Of a stretch of 64,000 nt of DNA, positions 18,925 to 28,348 are shown piece after piece (positions within the stretch are counted from its first letter, which is position 1; each line of letters opens with the position of its first letter). The DNA comes from Mangrovicoccus sp. HB161399 (GTDB lineage: Bacteria > Pseudomonadota > Alphaproteobacteria > Rhodobacterales > Rhodobacteraceae). The stretch covers positions 62,001 to 126,000 of the forward strand of contig NZ_JAATVU010000001.1 of assembly GCF_013184745.1 (NCBI RefSeq), in the 5' to 3' direction. Below the pieces are notes generated by a model. The model saw nothing but the letters and a program-made list of their open reading frames with translations, was not told the origin of the DNA and ran no database searches. The position numbers and the translations under genes were made by a program.

Positions 18925-19448
18925 ACCCGGCGCGGCCCGGGCGGCCGTTGCCCGGCGCCCGCAACAAAGGCGGGCACGCCGGATGAATCATCTTGTCATT
19001 GCGTTTCGAAAGTGCACAATTTCCGAACATGCCGGATTGAGGGGTTCCAGGCCCCGAGGAAAGACTGTCCGGCGCCGTTCCGCACTGCGTGACCTCCGGC
19101 TCATCTGGCAGATTGGCAGATGCAGCATGTAAAGGACCGTTCGGAGCCCGTCGCGGGTCCCGTCCATCCGTGTTGATCCAATCCCCGCGCGTCCTCTCCC
19201 TCCGACCTCGATGCGGCAGAAGGGACGTCCCTTCCCGACGTGCATGTGGCCATGCACCGACGGCGGCCCGGTCCGCATGCGGATCCGGGCCCGGGGGCCA
19301 TGACGTTGCGGATGCGGGCCGATCCGGCTGCCAGTGCGGTTGTCCGGCCCCTGCTGGCGCGGCGCACTCCGCCGCGCGCGCAACCTGCCCTGCCCGGCGC
19401 CGCCCTGCCGGACGGAAAACTGCATTCCACACCAAGACAGAGCCCAGC
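18925..19448. other. Gene-free stretch of 524 bases
   Basis: Between the MarR gene and the 115-residue orphan I see no supported gene, RNA or strong terminator. Open frames here are short and lack ribosome sites. Confidence 0.45.
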
Positions 19449-19796
19449 ATGACCTATCATATCGCGAATCTGATAAACGACTCGAAGAGAAGCATTCTCA
19501 CCGCAAATCCGGCAGAAAAGAGGGACACCTATTTCATCGGCCCGACCGACAGCCGGAAGCCCGACTACAACATCGAGATCAACACCCTCGACGACTCCAA
19601 GAACCTGCCGGTCTTCCTCCAGGCGAACGTGATCTACACGGCGAGGCATACCTACAGCTTCTGGGACAGCGGCCAGAGCCAGATCATGGGCATGATCAAG
19701 ACGTCGGAAAATCCCGAACTCCTCTACTCCGGCAGCGCGGGAGATCTCATCCTCACGGTGGAGCACGACGGTACGATTTCCTTCGCTCCCGCCTAG
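19449..19796 (+). CDS. Hypothetical 115-residue protein
   Basis: I do not recognise this gene. The ATG at 19449 is inferred from the sharp change in composition: downstream codons give an ordinary, Arg-poor, hydrophilic protein (MTYHIANLINDSKRS onward), while upstream in-frame sequence is Arg/Ala-rich noise. The predicted product is beta-strand-rich, ending in GDLILTVEHDGTISFAPA, with no signal peptide, membrane helix or cysteine. Its lower GC and Asn/Ser/Lys-rich composition differ from the neighbours, hinting at horizontal acquisition. The ribosome site is weak (GACAGAG). Confidence 0.6.
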   Translation: MTYHIANLINDSKRSILTANPAEKRDTYFIGPTDSRKPDYNIEINTLDDSKNLPVFLQANVIYTARHTYSFWDSGQSQIMGMIKTSENPELLYSGSAGDLILTVEHDGTISFAPA

Positions 19797-19850
19797 GAAC
19801 GCCCCCGCCCGGCCGGCCGCGGACCACGCGACGCGCGGCCGGACATGCCC

Positions 19851-20339
19851 TCACAGCATCCGCACCATGCGCACCGCCGGGAACTCGACACCCGGCGCCA
19901 GCGGAATCGCGACCTCGCCGAGGTCGCGGAAACCCATCGCGCGGTAGAACGGCACGGCCGTCCGCGTTGCCTCGCAGCGCATTTCGGCGACCCCGGCTGC
20001 CCGCGCCTCGGACAGCGCATGGCGCAGGATCGCTCCGGCCACGCCCTGCCGGACGAAGCGCCAGTCGACGGCGACATGGCGGATATCCGCCCGCCCCGGA
20101 TCGCGCCCGCGCGGCGTCCAGCCGCCCGCGCCGATCAGGCGGCCGCGATGCTCGACGACATGGTAGGTGCCGCAGGCCAGGAGCTTCGGCTGGGCCCGCG
20201 CGATCAGCGGCAGCGCCAGCACCATCACCGAGGGCGGATAGTCCGCGCGCAGCAGCCGCGGATAGCTTTCCGCCAGCAGCGCATCCAGCGCCGCGAGGTC
20301 ATCGGGCCGCGCGGGCCGCAGCACGCCGGTGACTGCCAT
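19851..20339 (-). CDS. GNAT-family N-acetyltransferase
   Basis: A 162-residue acetyltransferase of the GNAT superfamily: an RPARPDDLAALDALL start, the ADIRHVAVDWRFVRQGVAGAILRHAL segment (motif A, with a variant acetyl-CoA-binding loop RQGVAG) and the terminal AVPFYRAMGFRDLG motif B. It transfers acetyl groups from acetyl-CoA to an amine; the acceptor cannot be inferred. It lies downstream of rpmG in the same orientation, separated by a strong terminator, so the two are probably transcribed separately. Confidence 0.88.
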   Translation of the reverse strand: MAVTGVLRPARPDDLAALDALLAESYPRLLRADYPPSVMVLALPLIARAQPKLLACGTYHVVEHRGRLIGAGGWTPRGRDPGRADIRHVAVDWRFVRQGVAGAILRHALSEARAAGVAEMRCEATRTAVPFYRAMGFRDLGEVAIPLAPGVEFPAVRMVRML

Positions 20340-20360
20340 GTTCCGGTTCCTCCAAACGAC

Positions 20361-20384
20361 AAAAGCCGCACCCGAAGGTACGGC
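20361..20384 (-). terminator. Rho-independent terminator of rpmG
   Basis: On the minus strand GCCGTACC-TTCG-GGTGCGGC forms an 8-pair stem with a stable UUCG tetraloop, followed by TTTTG. It lies 27 bases after the rpmG stop. Confidence 0.85.
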
Positions 20385-20410
20385 CCTGTCATCCAGCGGG
20401 AAAGGCGATC

Positions 20411-20578
20411 TTACTTGATCTTGCCTTCCTTGTACTCCACGTGCTTGCGCGCGACGGGGTCGTACTTCTTGATGACCATTTTCTCGGTCATGGTACGGGC
20501 GTTTTTCTTCGTGACGTAGAAATGCCCGGTCCCCGCGCTGGAGTTCAGGCGGATCTTGATAGTGGTCGGCTTCGCCAT
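20411..20578 (-). CDS. rpmG: 50S ribosomal protein L33
   Basis: A 55-residue ribosomal protein, normal for L33 ([21 protein letters not shown], then [17 protein letters not shown]). It lacks the four zinc-binding cysteines of the C+ form, so it is the zinc-independent type. The ATG at 20578 is the family start. It is monocistronic, with its own terminator just downstream. Confidence 0.97.
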   Translation of the reverse strand: MAKPTTIKIRLNSSAGTGHFYVTKKNARTMTEKMVIKKYDPVARKHVEYKEGKIK

Positions 20579-20751
20579 GTCATGTCTCCTTCGGGGGTGC
20601 GGGCGCAGGGCCTGCACCTTGAAAAGCTGAGGCCCGCAAATGGACTAGGCGCCCGCCGGAGTCAAGCGGGGAATTTTCAAAAACCTGTCTCTTGCGGAGG
20701 AGGCCGCAAAATGCTGCCCTCTGTCAACAGGAACAGGGAGATCCGTGACCA

Positions 20752-22554
20752 ATGACGCTCAGGGCTTTCGGCGGCGCCGCCGTGCTCATCCTCGCCGCCT
20801 TCGCCGCCTCCGCCCAGCAGGCGGCGGATGCCGTGGCGCCGGAATCCGCGGCCCCGGCCGCCGCCTTTGCCGGGCTGACCGCGGACGGCAAGGCCGCGCT
20901 GGCCGCCAAGGACTCCGGCAAGCCGGTCTCGGCCAAGTCCTGGATGATCGCCGCCGCCAACCCGCTGGCCGTGCAGGCCGGGGCGAAGATGCTGGAATCG
21001 GGCGGAACGGCCGCGGATGCGATGATCGCAGCCCAGGCGGTGCTGGGGCTCGTCGAGCCGCAGAGCTCGGGGCTGGGCGGCGGCGCCTTCCTGGTCTGGT
21101 ACGATGCCGCCACCGGCACGGTGACGACGCTGGACGGGCGCGAGACCGCGCCGATGGAGGCCACGCCGCAGCTGTTCCAGGACGAGGCGGGCGAACCGCT
21201 GAAATTCTACGATGCCGTGGTCGGCGGCCGGTCGGTCGGCACGCCGGGCACGCCCGCGCTGATGAAGGCCGCCCATGCCCGCTGGGGCAAGAAGGAATGG
21301 CCGGGGCTGTTCCTCGAGGCGATCAACCTTGCCGACCAGGGATTCTCGGTCTCGCCGCGCCTCGCCGCGCTGGTGGCGGAGGATGCCGAACGGCTGTCGC
21401 GCTTCCCGGCCACCGCCGCCTATTTCCTGCCCGGCGGCAAGCCGCTGCAGGCAGGCGGACGGCTGGCCAACCCGGCCTATGCCCGGACGCTGCGCGCGCT
21501 GGCGGCGGGCGGGCCGGACGCCTTCTACAAGGGCCCGGTGGCGCAGGGCATCGTCGACACCGTGCGCGGCGCGGAGGGCAATCCCGGCGTTCTCTCGCTC
21601 GACGACCTGGCGGTCTACAAGGTCAAGGAGCGCGCGGCGGTCTGCGTGCCCTACCGCAGCGCAGAGGTCTGCGGCATGGGTCCGCCCAGCTCGGGCGCGC
21701 TGACCGTCGGCCAGATCCTCGGCATGCTGGAGAATTTCGACCTCAGGGCGATGGGTCCGGGCAACCCGCGCGCCTGGCGGCTGATCGGCGATGCCTCCCG
21801 GCTCGCCTTCGCCGACCGCGGCCGCTACATGGCCGACAGCGATTTCGTGCCGATGCCGACCGCCGGGCTGACCGATCCGGAATACCTGCGCAGCCGCGCC
21901 GACCTGCTGGCCGGAACCGAGGCCGCCCTGCCAGAGGTCTCGCCCGGCCGGCCGGTCTTCGACCACGCGATGCTCTGGGGCGACGACGACAGCATCGAGC
22001 TGCCCTCGACCTCGCACATCTCCATCGTCGACCAGTACGGCAACGCGCTCAGCATGACGACCACGATCGAGAACGGCTTCGGCTCGCGGCTGATGGCGCC
22101 GGGCGGGTTCCTGCTGAACAACGAGCTGACGGATTTCTCCTTCCGCACCCATGACGACGGCCTGCCGATCGCCAACCGGGTGGAGCCGGGCAAGCGGCCG
22201 CGCAGCTCGATGGCGCCGACCATCGTGATGAAGGACGGCAAGCCGCTCTACGTCACCGGCTCGCCGGGCGGCAGCCGGATCATCGGCTATGTCGCGCAGA
22301 ACGTGATCGACGTGATCGACTGGGGGATGGACCCGCAGCAGGCCGCCGCCGCGCCGCATCTGGTCAACCGATTCGGCAAGTACGACATCGAGGCGGGCAC
22401 CCCGGCCGAGCAGCTGGCCGGTCCGCTGGGGGACCTCGGATTCGAGACCGGCCTGGCCGAGCTGAATTCCGGCATCCACGCCATCGGGATCACCCCCGAC
22501 GGGCTGCTCGGCGGCGCCGATCCCCGCCGCGAGGGCATCGCCATCGGCAAGTGA
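20752..22554 (+). CDS. ggt: Gamma-glutamyltransferase
   Basis: A 600-residue periplasmic enzyme that cleaves the gamma-glutamyl bond of glutathione and related peptides. A signal peptide (LRAFGGAAVLILAAFAASAQ) is followed by the GGT large-subunit region with GLGGGAFLVWYD and an RETAPMEAT motif. The autocatalytic cleavage site has the nucleophile Thr420 in the sequence STSHISIVDQ. The small subunit retains GFLLNNELTDF, PRSSMAPTIV and the GSPGGSRII oxyanion loop. The gene stands alone; downstream lies a 2.6-kb stretch of decayed insertion sequences. Confidence 0.95.
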   Translation: MTLRAFGGAAVLILAAFAASAQQAADAVAPESAAPAAAFAGLTADGKAALAAKDSGKPVSAKSWMIAAANPLAVQAGAKMLESGGTAADAMIAAQAVLGLVEPQSSGLGGGAFLVWYDAATGTVTTLDGRETAPMEATPQLFQDEAGEPLKFYDAVVGGRSVGTPGTPALMKAAHARWGKKEWPGLFLEAINLADQGFSVSPRLAALVAEDAERLSRFPATAAYFLPGGKPLQAGGRLANPAYARTLRALAAGGPDAFYKGPVAQGIVDTVRGAEGNPGVLSLDDLAVYKVKERAAVCVPYRSAEVCGMGPPSSGALTVGQILGMLENFDLRAMGPGNPRAWRLIGDASRLAFADRGRYMADSDFVPMPTAGLTDPEYLRSRADLLAGTEAALPEVSPGRPVFDHAMLWGDDDSIELPSTSHISIVDQYGNALSMTTTIENGFGSRLMAPGGFLLNNELTDFSFRTHDDGLPIANRVEPGKRPRSSMAPTIVMKDGKPLYVTGSPGGSRIIGYVAQNVIDVIDWGMDPQQAAAAPHLVNRFGKYDIEAGTPAEQLAGPLGDLGFETGLAELNSGIHAIGITPDGLLGGADPRREGIAIGK

Positions 22555-22691
22555 GCAAGCCGCGTCTCCCGGTGACAGCGGGTCTTGCAGTGGCTTTCAG
22601 TCCGGATGCATGCGGGACCGAACGGGCCTTGTTGCGGAGTTCGCAAGGGGGCGGGATGCGCGTTTCGCGCCCTGCGGGTCGAGACCCTGCC

Positions 22692-23877
22692 ATGACGAAG
22701 CCCGAGCCTGCCGCCACCGCACTGCCAGCTGGTCATCATGTTATGACGCCCTGATGGGGCGCGGGAAGCTGGTGCTCTGGCTCCGCCGGGAAAGGCGGCA
22801 GGCCGGGGTGCCCGCCTGCCTTCTCCGGCGCTGCCATCCAGTTCTGCCCGATGATGGACGACCTCGGCCACCTGCCGCTGCGCCAGATCGAGCCATGGGA
22901 ACGCCGCAGGTCCGAACGAATTGCCCGTCGGCGCCTCATCGGTTCGAGTCCGATGGGCGACGGCGGCGCGGCAAGGTCTCCCGCATCCACGAAAAGGCCG
23001 GGCCCGACCGGCCGGCGCGGCTACTCCGTGCCCTGCCGCCGCCGGAGCGCAACCGGACCGTGCCCCCGGCGGGGCCGCGGAAGTCCGCCGGACGATCGCC
23101 GCGAAGCGCCCGTCCCGTCGGGCTCAAGGCCCCGCGCGGCCTTTCGGCCTCCTCTCGGACATTGCGGCGCAATGCCCAGCCGGGCAGCGGACAGCACCGG
23201 CATCGTGGTCCCCGGACAATGCGGAGGGACCGCGGTCCCAGCGGCGCCGCCAGTCCCGCAAGATCCAAATGGCGATGAACACGGTTAGGGGGACATCCGG
23301 GCGGCGGCATTTGCCTCCGGCCGCGGGAGCGGCAGCCTGGTTCTGCCCGAGCCTCTCGACCAGAACCCGGGTGACAAGGAAGTCGGCGCCCTTGCCGGCG
23401 AGTTGCCAGCGGACGCACCAGCCGCCGGAGCAGCGCCGGCAGTGCCATGCAGCGATCCTGGCGGGCGGAGACAAAGGCGCTCGGCCTTTCCCCGTCCTGC
23501 CGCAATCATGCCGCCGCTCCCAAACGGCAGGAACCGCCGCCTCCGCCAGGACGACTGTCCTGCGGCGCCGGAGCGCAGCGCGCTCCCGCAAGCACCCCGG
23601 CCGCGTTCACCGGACTTCCACCGCGCACTGGCGCCGAAGATCCGGCTCCCTCCGAAAAGAGAGTTGGGCTGGCGGCAAAGCCGGCAGCCGGTTCCAGGCC
23701 GGGACGCGGTGCCTCGAGCCCTTTGGCGAGTGCATCGCCTCAAGGGGCCCGGACCGTCAAACTGCGGAAATCAGGACCCGCATCGTTCGCGGCCTTGCTC
23801 GGACCGATGGCACTTGCCGCTCGTTCATGAACCGCGTCAACGCCTTCGGCACCGCCCGGACCGAACGCGTGGCCCGA
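22692..23877 (+). pseudogene. Decayed IS5-family transposase gene
   Basis: Transposase pieces appear in order across the three forward frames. They are MTKPEPA, then HRTASWSSCYDALMGRGKLVLW (N-terminal IS5 motif), GAAIQFCPMMDDLGHLPLRQ (helix-turn-helix-like LPLRQT region), DSTGIVVPG (catalytic DSTG), SRKIQMAMNT, the LVLPEPLDQ region, LRQDDCPAAPERSA, and finally CLEPFGECIASRGPDRQTAEI and FMNRVNAFGTARTERVA. In relatives the last motif is followed by a stop; here the codon is CGA. The first catalytic Asp is still present, but many indels destroy the frame. Length of about 1.2 kb matches a complete IS5-type gene. Confidence 0.8.
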
Positions 23878-23939
23878 CCTCAGTCGGGCAAAGGGCTATC
23901 ACGTCCTGACGCCGGCTTCCGCAGCGGCTCCCATCGGAT

Positions 23940-24935
23940 CCGGCGGTCTTCCAGGCTCCGCGTGCGGTCCAGCCACGAGCCGCCGGCCCGCATGGCCCGG
24001 AGTTGCAGCGCCATTTTGCTGACCGGTGCGCTTCCGGCCGGGCGCATCGGCTTGCGCGCCGACATGCGGCCCGTCCGGCTCCCGGCACGATCTTCGGGCC
24101 GCCCTTGCCGACGGGTCCCGCCGTCGCACGGATGATCAGGCGCCGCCCGCTGTCCGGCCGTCGGCATCCTTTCCGGGGCGCCCCTTCCCGTCGGAGCCAT
24201 GCAGCCTGACGCCAGCCCGAGCCAGATTGCGACGGCCCGCCCGCGCGGGAATGCCTCCCGGCCCGGAGTGACGGCCCCGATGGCAGGCGCCGCCAGCGGC
24301 CCGGCGCCGGACATGGCCTGCAGCCACGGTGTTCGGCGGCGAAGCGCTCCGGCCCCGCCATCTGCGCACCTATGCGCTCCGCGGCCGGCAATCTGCGCGC
24401 CAAGATTCCGGCATTCCCCGATGGCGGACTCCGGCAGGTGTCAGGCCGGCGCCCCGATCAGGTCCGCGATCCGCTGCAGTTGGGCAACGTCGGCCAGACG
24501 CACATCGCCGCTCCCGCCAGGAGCAGCCATATGCGTTGCAGCTCGGTTCGTTCCCGCCCCCGGACCAGCACCGCACGGCCCTCCGGTCTCCGGCGGCAAG
24601 AACCACATCTCCGGGTGCTGCGCCACGTTCCGTTCCGTCATCGGTAGCCCCCGTCTTCCGGCGCATCGCGATCGGCCGGACATGCCGGGCACGATCAGCC
24701 TGACCTCATGGCCAAGCGCTTCCTTTTCGCGCGATCCAAAGCCCGCCCGAACACCAGGCTTCGGCCAACCACTCCCGCCACGGACCCGCCACGGACATCC
24801 GGACCCGGTCCCGCAGACTGTCGCCTCGCCGGACATGGAGGCTCCAGGCGGCCGGACTGCACGCCCGGCTCGGACCACGCCGGTCCTCGCATCCGTCATC
24901 CCGCAGTGCTTTCGCTCGATGGCCCCGGCACATTG
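23940..24935 (-). pseudogene. Decayed IS110-family transposase gene
   Basis: Read leftward, fragments of an IS110/IS1111 transposase occur in order. They are a weak N-terminal match near 24900, LGHEVRLIVP (24680-24710), RNVAQHPEMWFLPPETGG, AGTNRAATHMAAPGG (the R-N-A-x-x-H-M helix), the Transposase_20 region LQAMSGAGPLAAPAIGAV with FPRGRAVAIWLGLASG, and ARKPMRPAGSAPVSKMA near the C terminus. Stops and frame changes separate them, so no functional protein can be made. It faces the IS5 relic tail to tail with only about 60 bases between. Confidence 0.78.
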
Positions 24936-25078
24936 CGGCGTCTCGGGGGCAGGCGCGCCCCGCACCCATCCCCCCGGCAGCGGCGCCCGCCGCGCGCGCG
25001 TCGCCGCCCTATTCGACCCGGCTGCGCCACCGGCGGCGACCCGCAGAGGGCGGAGCCCGGCGCGGGGACAAGGGGAAC

Positions 25079-25098
25079 GACGCCCCGCAAGGGGCGTC
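25079..25098 (-). terminator. Hairpin downstream of rnpB
   Basis: A perfect 8-pair stem (GACGCCCC and GGGGCGTC) with a four-base loop, about 40 bases beyond the 3' end of RNase P RNA on the minus strand, followed by GTTCC. The weak T run makes it a probable rather than certain terminator. Confidence 0.5.
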
Positions 25099-25137
25099 TC
25101 CGCTGGATCGCGGCCGCTCTGCGATTGTCGCGACGGA

Positions 25138-25508
25138 AGTTGCGCGGATGGCCTGTAAGCCGGATTCTGTCCGGGGGTTGCCCCCCTGGATGACCATTCC
25201 TCTAGGCCCGCCGTTGCCGACGCGCTCAAGCTGCCAACCCGGGATCTCGGGGCCGAAGCAGCCCATGCGGATCCCCTATTAGGCATTGCTCCCGGTGGGG
25301 CTTGCCGTGCCGGTCCTGTTGCCAGTCCCGCGGTGGGCTCTTGCCCCACCGTTTCACCCTTGCCGCGGCGGACCGCGGCGGTCTGTTCTCTGTGGCGCTG
25401 TCCCTGGGGTTGCCCCCGCCGGGCGTTACCCGGCACCGTTGCTTCGTGGAGTCCGGACTTTCCTCGCGCCCCTTGCGGAGCCCGCGGTCATCCAGCCATC
25501 CGCGCGCG
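25138..25508 (-). ncRNA. rnpB: RNase P RNA (class A)
   Basis: The catalytic RNA that matures tRNA 5' ends. On the minus strand the universally conserved GAGGAAAGTCCGGACTCC (CR-I region) and ACAGAATCCGGCTTACAGG (CR-V) are present in the right order about 300 bases apart. The P1 stem is formed by GCGCGGATGGC near 25500 and GCCATCCGCGC near 25147. The GGTAACGCCCGG and GGGTGAAACGGTGGGGCAAGAG segments also fit type A RNAs. Ends are estimated from P1. The gene begins only about 7 bases after the amidase stop codon. Confidence 0.95.
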
Positions 25509-25514
25509 CCCCCG

Positions 25515-26219
25515 CTAGCCCCTCCCGGTGCCGCCGTCAACGGGGAAGCGCGCCGCAAGCTCCGCCATCACGCGGCGGTCCTCCTCGCAGAGCCGCCCGG
25601 CCGCCATCGGCCGGAACCGCGCGCGGAACGCCGCCAGCAGCAAGCCGGGATCGCTGTCGGGATAGCCGAAGGCGCGGGCGCAATCGAGGAACCGCCCCTT
25701 GGCCGCCCGGCCCTCGGGCCAGACCGCAAGGCCCTTCCGCGCCAGCCGCGGCCAGGGGAAATGCCGACCCGGATCCTGCTTGCGTTCGGGGGCCATGTCC
25801 TGATGGCCGATCACCCGCTCGGGCGGGATGTTCCAGCGCGCGAGAATCCCCGCGAGCAGCCGCTCCAGCGCCTCCATCTGCGCCACCGCGAAGCTGCCCC
25901 TGCCGCGGTTGTCGAGCTCGATGCCGATGGAACGGGAATTGACGTCGCGCACCCGCCCCCAGGCGCCCTGCCCGGCATGCCAGGCCCGGTCGGCCTCGCG
26001 CACCAGCTGCCACACGGTGCCGCCGGCGCCGATCAGGTAATGGGCGGACACCTCGTGCTCGGGCGAACAGAGCCGCTCCAGCGCCTCTTCCGCGCTCTGC
26101 ATGGCGGTGTAGTGCAGAACGACCATGTCGGGCAGCGCGCCTTCGCGGCGCGGCCCGAAATTCGGCGAGGGGTGCCAGAGCGCGCCCTCCGCCTCGGGGA
26201 GATCACCCTCTTGCGGCAC
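25515..26219 (-). CDS. AmpD-like N-acetylmuramoyl-L-alanine amidase
   Basis: A 234-residue zinc amidase that removes the stem peptide from anhydro-muropeptides or peptidoglycan. The amidase_2 domain is clear: SPNFGPRR, VVLHYTAM with the first zinc His, VSAHYLIGAGG, WHAGQGAW with the second, SIGIELDN, and GHQDMAPERKQDPG carrying the third zinc ligand and acidic residue. No signal peptide is seen, so a cytoplasmic recycling role as in AmpD is likely. The GTG at 26219 has GGAG 9 bases upstream; an ATG at 26252 would add 11 residues. Either start overlaps the lipoprotein gene, so translation is coupled. Confidence 0.9.
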   Translation of the reverse strand: MPQEGDLPEAEGALWHPSPNFGPRREGALPDMVVLHYTAMQSAEEALERLCSPEHEVSAHYLIGAGGTVWQLVREADRAWHAGQGAWGRVRDVNSRSIGIELDNRGRGSFAVAQMEALERLLAGILARWNIPPERVIGHQDMAPERKQDPGRHFPWPRLARKGLAVWPEGRAAKGRFLDCARAFGYPDSDPGLLLAAFRARFRPMAAGRLCEEDRRVMAELAARFPVDGGTGRG

Positions 26220-26859
26220 GCCGGTAGGGCTCCGGATCGAAGCTGCAGGCATAGCCGTCGCCGTCGGGATCGAGGCCGAGCCCGTCGGATTGCGGCCCGC
26301 CCGCCTTCAGGAAGGCCTGCTGCGCCGACACGCCGGAGCCGTAGCCGCCGCAGGCTGCGGCCGGCGCGGCGCCGCGGCGCGGATAGACCTTCTGGCCGAC
26401 CGGATGCGAGGTGGCGAGCGCGAAGCCCACAGGGTTCGACGCATCGCTCGCCGCCGCGGGCCGGGACGAGGCGCCGCGCGCCGGCGCCACCGGGCGCGGT
26501 TCCGCCAGGCCGCCGGCCGCCACTGGAACCAGCGCCACCGAGCCTGCCGCCGCCACCGGCGCGACATTGCTCTGGCCGTTGGGGACGGAAGGCTGCAGTG
26601 CAGCTTCGGCAACTGCGGACGGAACCACGGGGAAGCTGCCGCCGCTGACCCGGGCGACCGGTGCCGTGCCTGCCGCCCCCCAAGCGCCGGTACTTCCCTC
26701 GGGCGGCGCGGCGGCCACCGCGGCAGTGCCGGACGGCACCGAAGGTTCGAGCTGCAGCGAAGCGACCGCGATCGGCGCCACCGCCGTGCTGCCGCCCTGC
26801 CAGGCCGAACAGCCGGCGAGGCCCAGCCCCGCGTAGAGAAGAGCCAGGCCCGCTTTCAT
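26203..26859 (-). CDS. Lipoprotein with C-terminal excalibur calcium-binding domain
   Basis: A 218-residue lipoprotein: signal sequence MKAGLALLYAGLGLAGC with a lipobox LAGC (Cys17). A long Ala/Pro/Val-rich low-complexity linker (about residues 20-160) leads to a C-terminal excalibur domain of about 45 residues with paired cysteines, an AQQAFLKAGGP helix and the DPDGDGYAC calcium loop. It is probably tethered to a periplasmic face by the lipid, with the linker reaching through the cell wall. It lies between gatA and the amidase gene, in the same orientation and overlapping the latter, suggesting a cell-wall role. Confidence 0.85.
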   Translation of the reverse strand: MKAGLALLYAGLGLAGCSAWQGGSTAVAPIAVASLQLEPSVPSGTAAVAAAPPEGSTGAWGAAGTAPVARVSGGSFPVVPSAVAEAALQPSVPNGQSNVAPVAAAGSVALVPVAAGGLAEPRPVAPARGASSRPAAASDASNPVGFALATSHPVGQKVYPRRGAAPAAACGGYGSGVSAQQAFLKAGGPQSDGLGLDPDGDGYACSFDPEPYRRAARG

Positions 26860-26860
26860 G

Positions 26861-28348
26861 TCACCACCACTTTTCCGGCTTGGCCGCGAAGCCCGCGGCG
26901 GTCTCGAGGACCTGCGCCTGGTTCAGCAGCGCGCCTTCCTCCCAGGGCTTGCCGATCAGCTGCAGACCCATCGGCAGCCCGTCGGCATTGGTGCCGGTCG
27001 GCACCGCGATGCCCGGCAGCCCGGCGAGGTTCACCGTGACCGTGAAGACGTCGTTGAGATACATCTCCACCGGATCGGCCTCGGCCATCTCGCCCAGGCC
27101 GAAGGCCGCGGTCGGCGTCGCCGGAGTCAGGATCGCGTCGATTCCAGAGGCAAAGGCCTGCTCGAAGTCGCGCTTGATCAGGGTCCGGACCTTGCGCGCC
27201 TTGTTGTAGTAGGCGTCGTAGAAGCCCGCGGACAGCACGTAGGTGCCGACCATGATCCGGCGCTGCACCTCGGGGCCGAAGCCTTCGGCGCGGGTTTTCT
27301 CGTACATCTCGGTGATGCCGTCGCCCTGCGCCAGCCTGGCGCGGTGGCCGTAGCGCACCCCGTCATAGCGCGCGAGGTTCGAGGACGCCTCGGCCGGTGC
27401 GATGACGTAATAGGTCGGCAGCGCGTATTTGGTGTGCGGCAGCGAGATGTCGACGATCTCGGCGCCCGCGTCCTTCAGCATCGCCGCGCCCTCGTCCCAG
27501 AGCTTGGCCACCTCGTCGCGCATGCCGTCGACGCGGTATTCCTTCGGAATGCCGATCTTCTGGCCGCGGATGTCGCCGGTGATCATCGCCTCGAAATCCG
27601 GCACCGCCAGATCGGCCGAGGTCGAATCCTTCGGATCGTGGCCCGCCATGGCGCCCAGCATGATCGCCGCGTCGCGCACGGTCTTGGTCATCGGACCCGC
27701 CTGGTCGAGCGACGAGGCGAAGGCGACGATGCCCCAGCGAGAGCAGCGCCCGTAGGTCGGCTTCAGGCCGGTGGTGCCGGTGAAGGCCGCCGGCTGCCGG
27801 ATCGAGCCGCCGGTATCCGTGCCGGTCGCGGCAAGGCAGAGATCGGCCGCGACGGCCGAGGCCGAGCCGCCCGAGGACCCGCCGGGGGTCAGCGATTTGC
27901 CGTCGCCTGCGATCTTCCACGGGTTCACGGCATTGCCGTAGACCGAGGTCTCGTTGGACGAGCCCATGGCGAATTCGTCCATGTTCAGCTTGCCCAGCAT
28001 GACCGAGCCCGCATCGAAGAGCTTCGAGGTCACGGTGGATTCGTATTCCGGGGTGAATCCCTCGAGGATCCGCGAGGCGGCCTGCGATGGCACTCCCTTG
28101 GTGCAGAACAGGTCCTTGATGCCCAGCGGAATGCCGCACATGGCAGGCGCGCCGCCGGCCTTGATGCGGGCATCGGCGGCAGCGGCCTGCGCACGGGCGA
28201 TCTCGGGCGTGTGGTGCACGAAGGCGTTGAGCGCGCCCGCGCCCTCGATGGCCGACAGGCAGGCCTCGGTCAGCTCGGCCGAAGTCGTCTCGCCCTTGCG
28301 CAGCGCGTCGCGGGCGCCGGCAATCGTCAGTTTCGTCAGTTCGCCCAT
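26861..28348 (-). CDS. gatA: Asp-tRNA(Asn)/Glu-tRNA(Gln) amidotransferase subunit A
   Basis: GatA is the glutamine-hydrolysing subunit of GatCAB, which amidates misacylated Glu-tRNA(Gln) and Asp-tRNA(Asn). The 495-residue protein has the amidase signature and its Ser-cisSer-Lys triad: Lys78 in GIKDLF, Ser158 in GGSSGG and Ser182 in [10 protein letters not shown]. The ATG at 28348 overlaps the gatC stop in an ATGA arrangement. A longer open frame to 28639 only overlays gatC. gatB is not in the window. Confidence 0.96.
   Translation of the reverse strand: MGELTKLTIAGARDALRKGETTSAELTEACLSAIEGAGALNAFVHHTPEIARAQAAAADARIKAGGAPAMCGIPLGIKDLFCTKGVPSQAASRILEGFTPEYESTVTSKLFDAGSVMLGKLNMDEFAMGSSNETSVYGNAVNPWKIAGDGKSLTPGGSSGGSASAVAADLCLAATGTDTGGSIRQPAAFTGTTGLKPTYGRCSRWGIVAFASSLDQAGPMTKTVRDAAIMLGAMAGHDPKDSTSADLAVPDFEAMITGDIRGQKIGIPKEYRVDGMRDEVAKLWDEGAAMLKDAGAEIVDISLPHTKYALPTYYVIAPAEASSNLARYDGVRYGHRARLAQGDGITEMYEKTRAEGFGPEVQRRIMVGTYVLSAGFYDAYYNKARKVRTLIKRDFEQAFASGIDAILTPATPTAAFGLGEMAEADPVEMYLNDVFTVTVNLAGLPGIAVPTGTNADGLPMGLQLIGKPWEEGALLNQAQVLETAAGFAAKPEKWW

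Noticed and set aside
20677-22479. 600-codon minus-strand open frame opposite ggt
   Set aside because: Shadow frame; the plus strand encodes a complete gamma-glutamyltransferase with all motifs.
22938-22961. tRNA-like T arm (ATCGG-TTCGAGT-CCGAT followed by GGGCGAC)
   Set aside because: No matching acceptor 5' strand, D arm or anticodon arm lies upstream, and the segment falls inside the IS5-type transposase relic. A chance match or hairpin is more likely.
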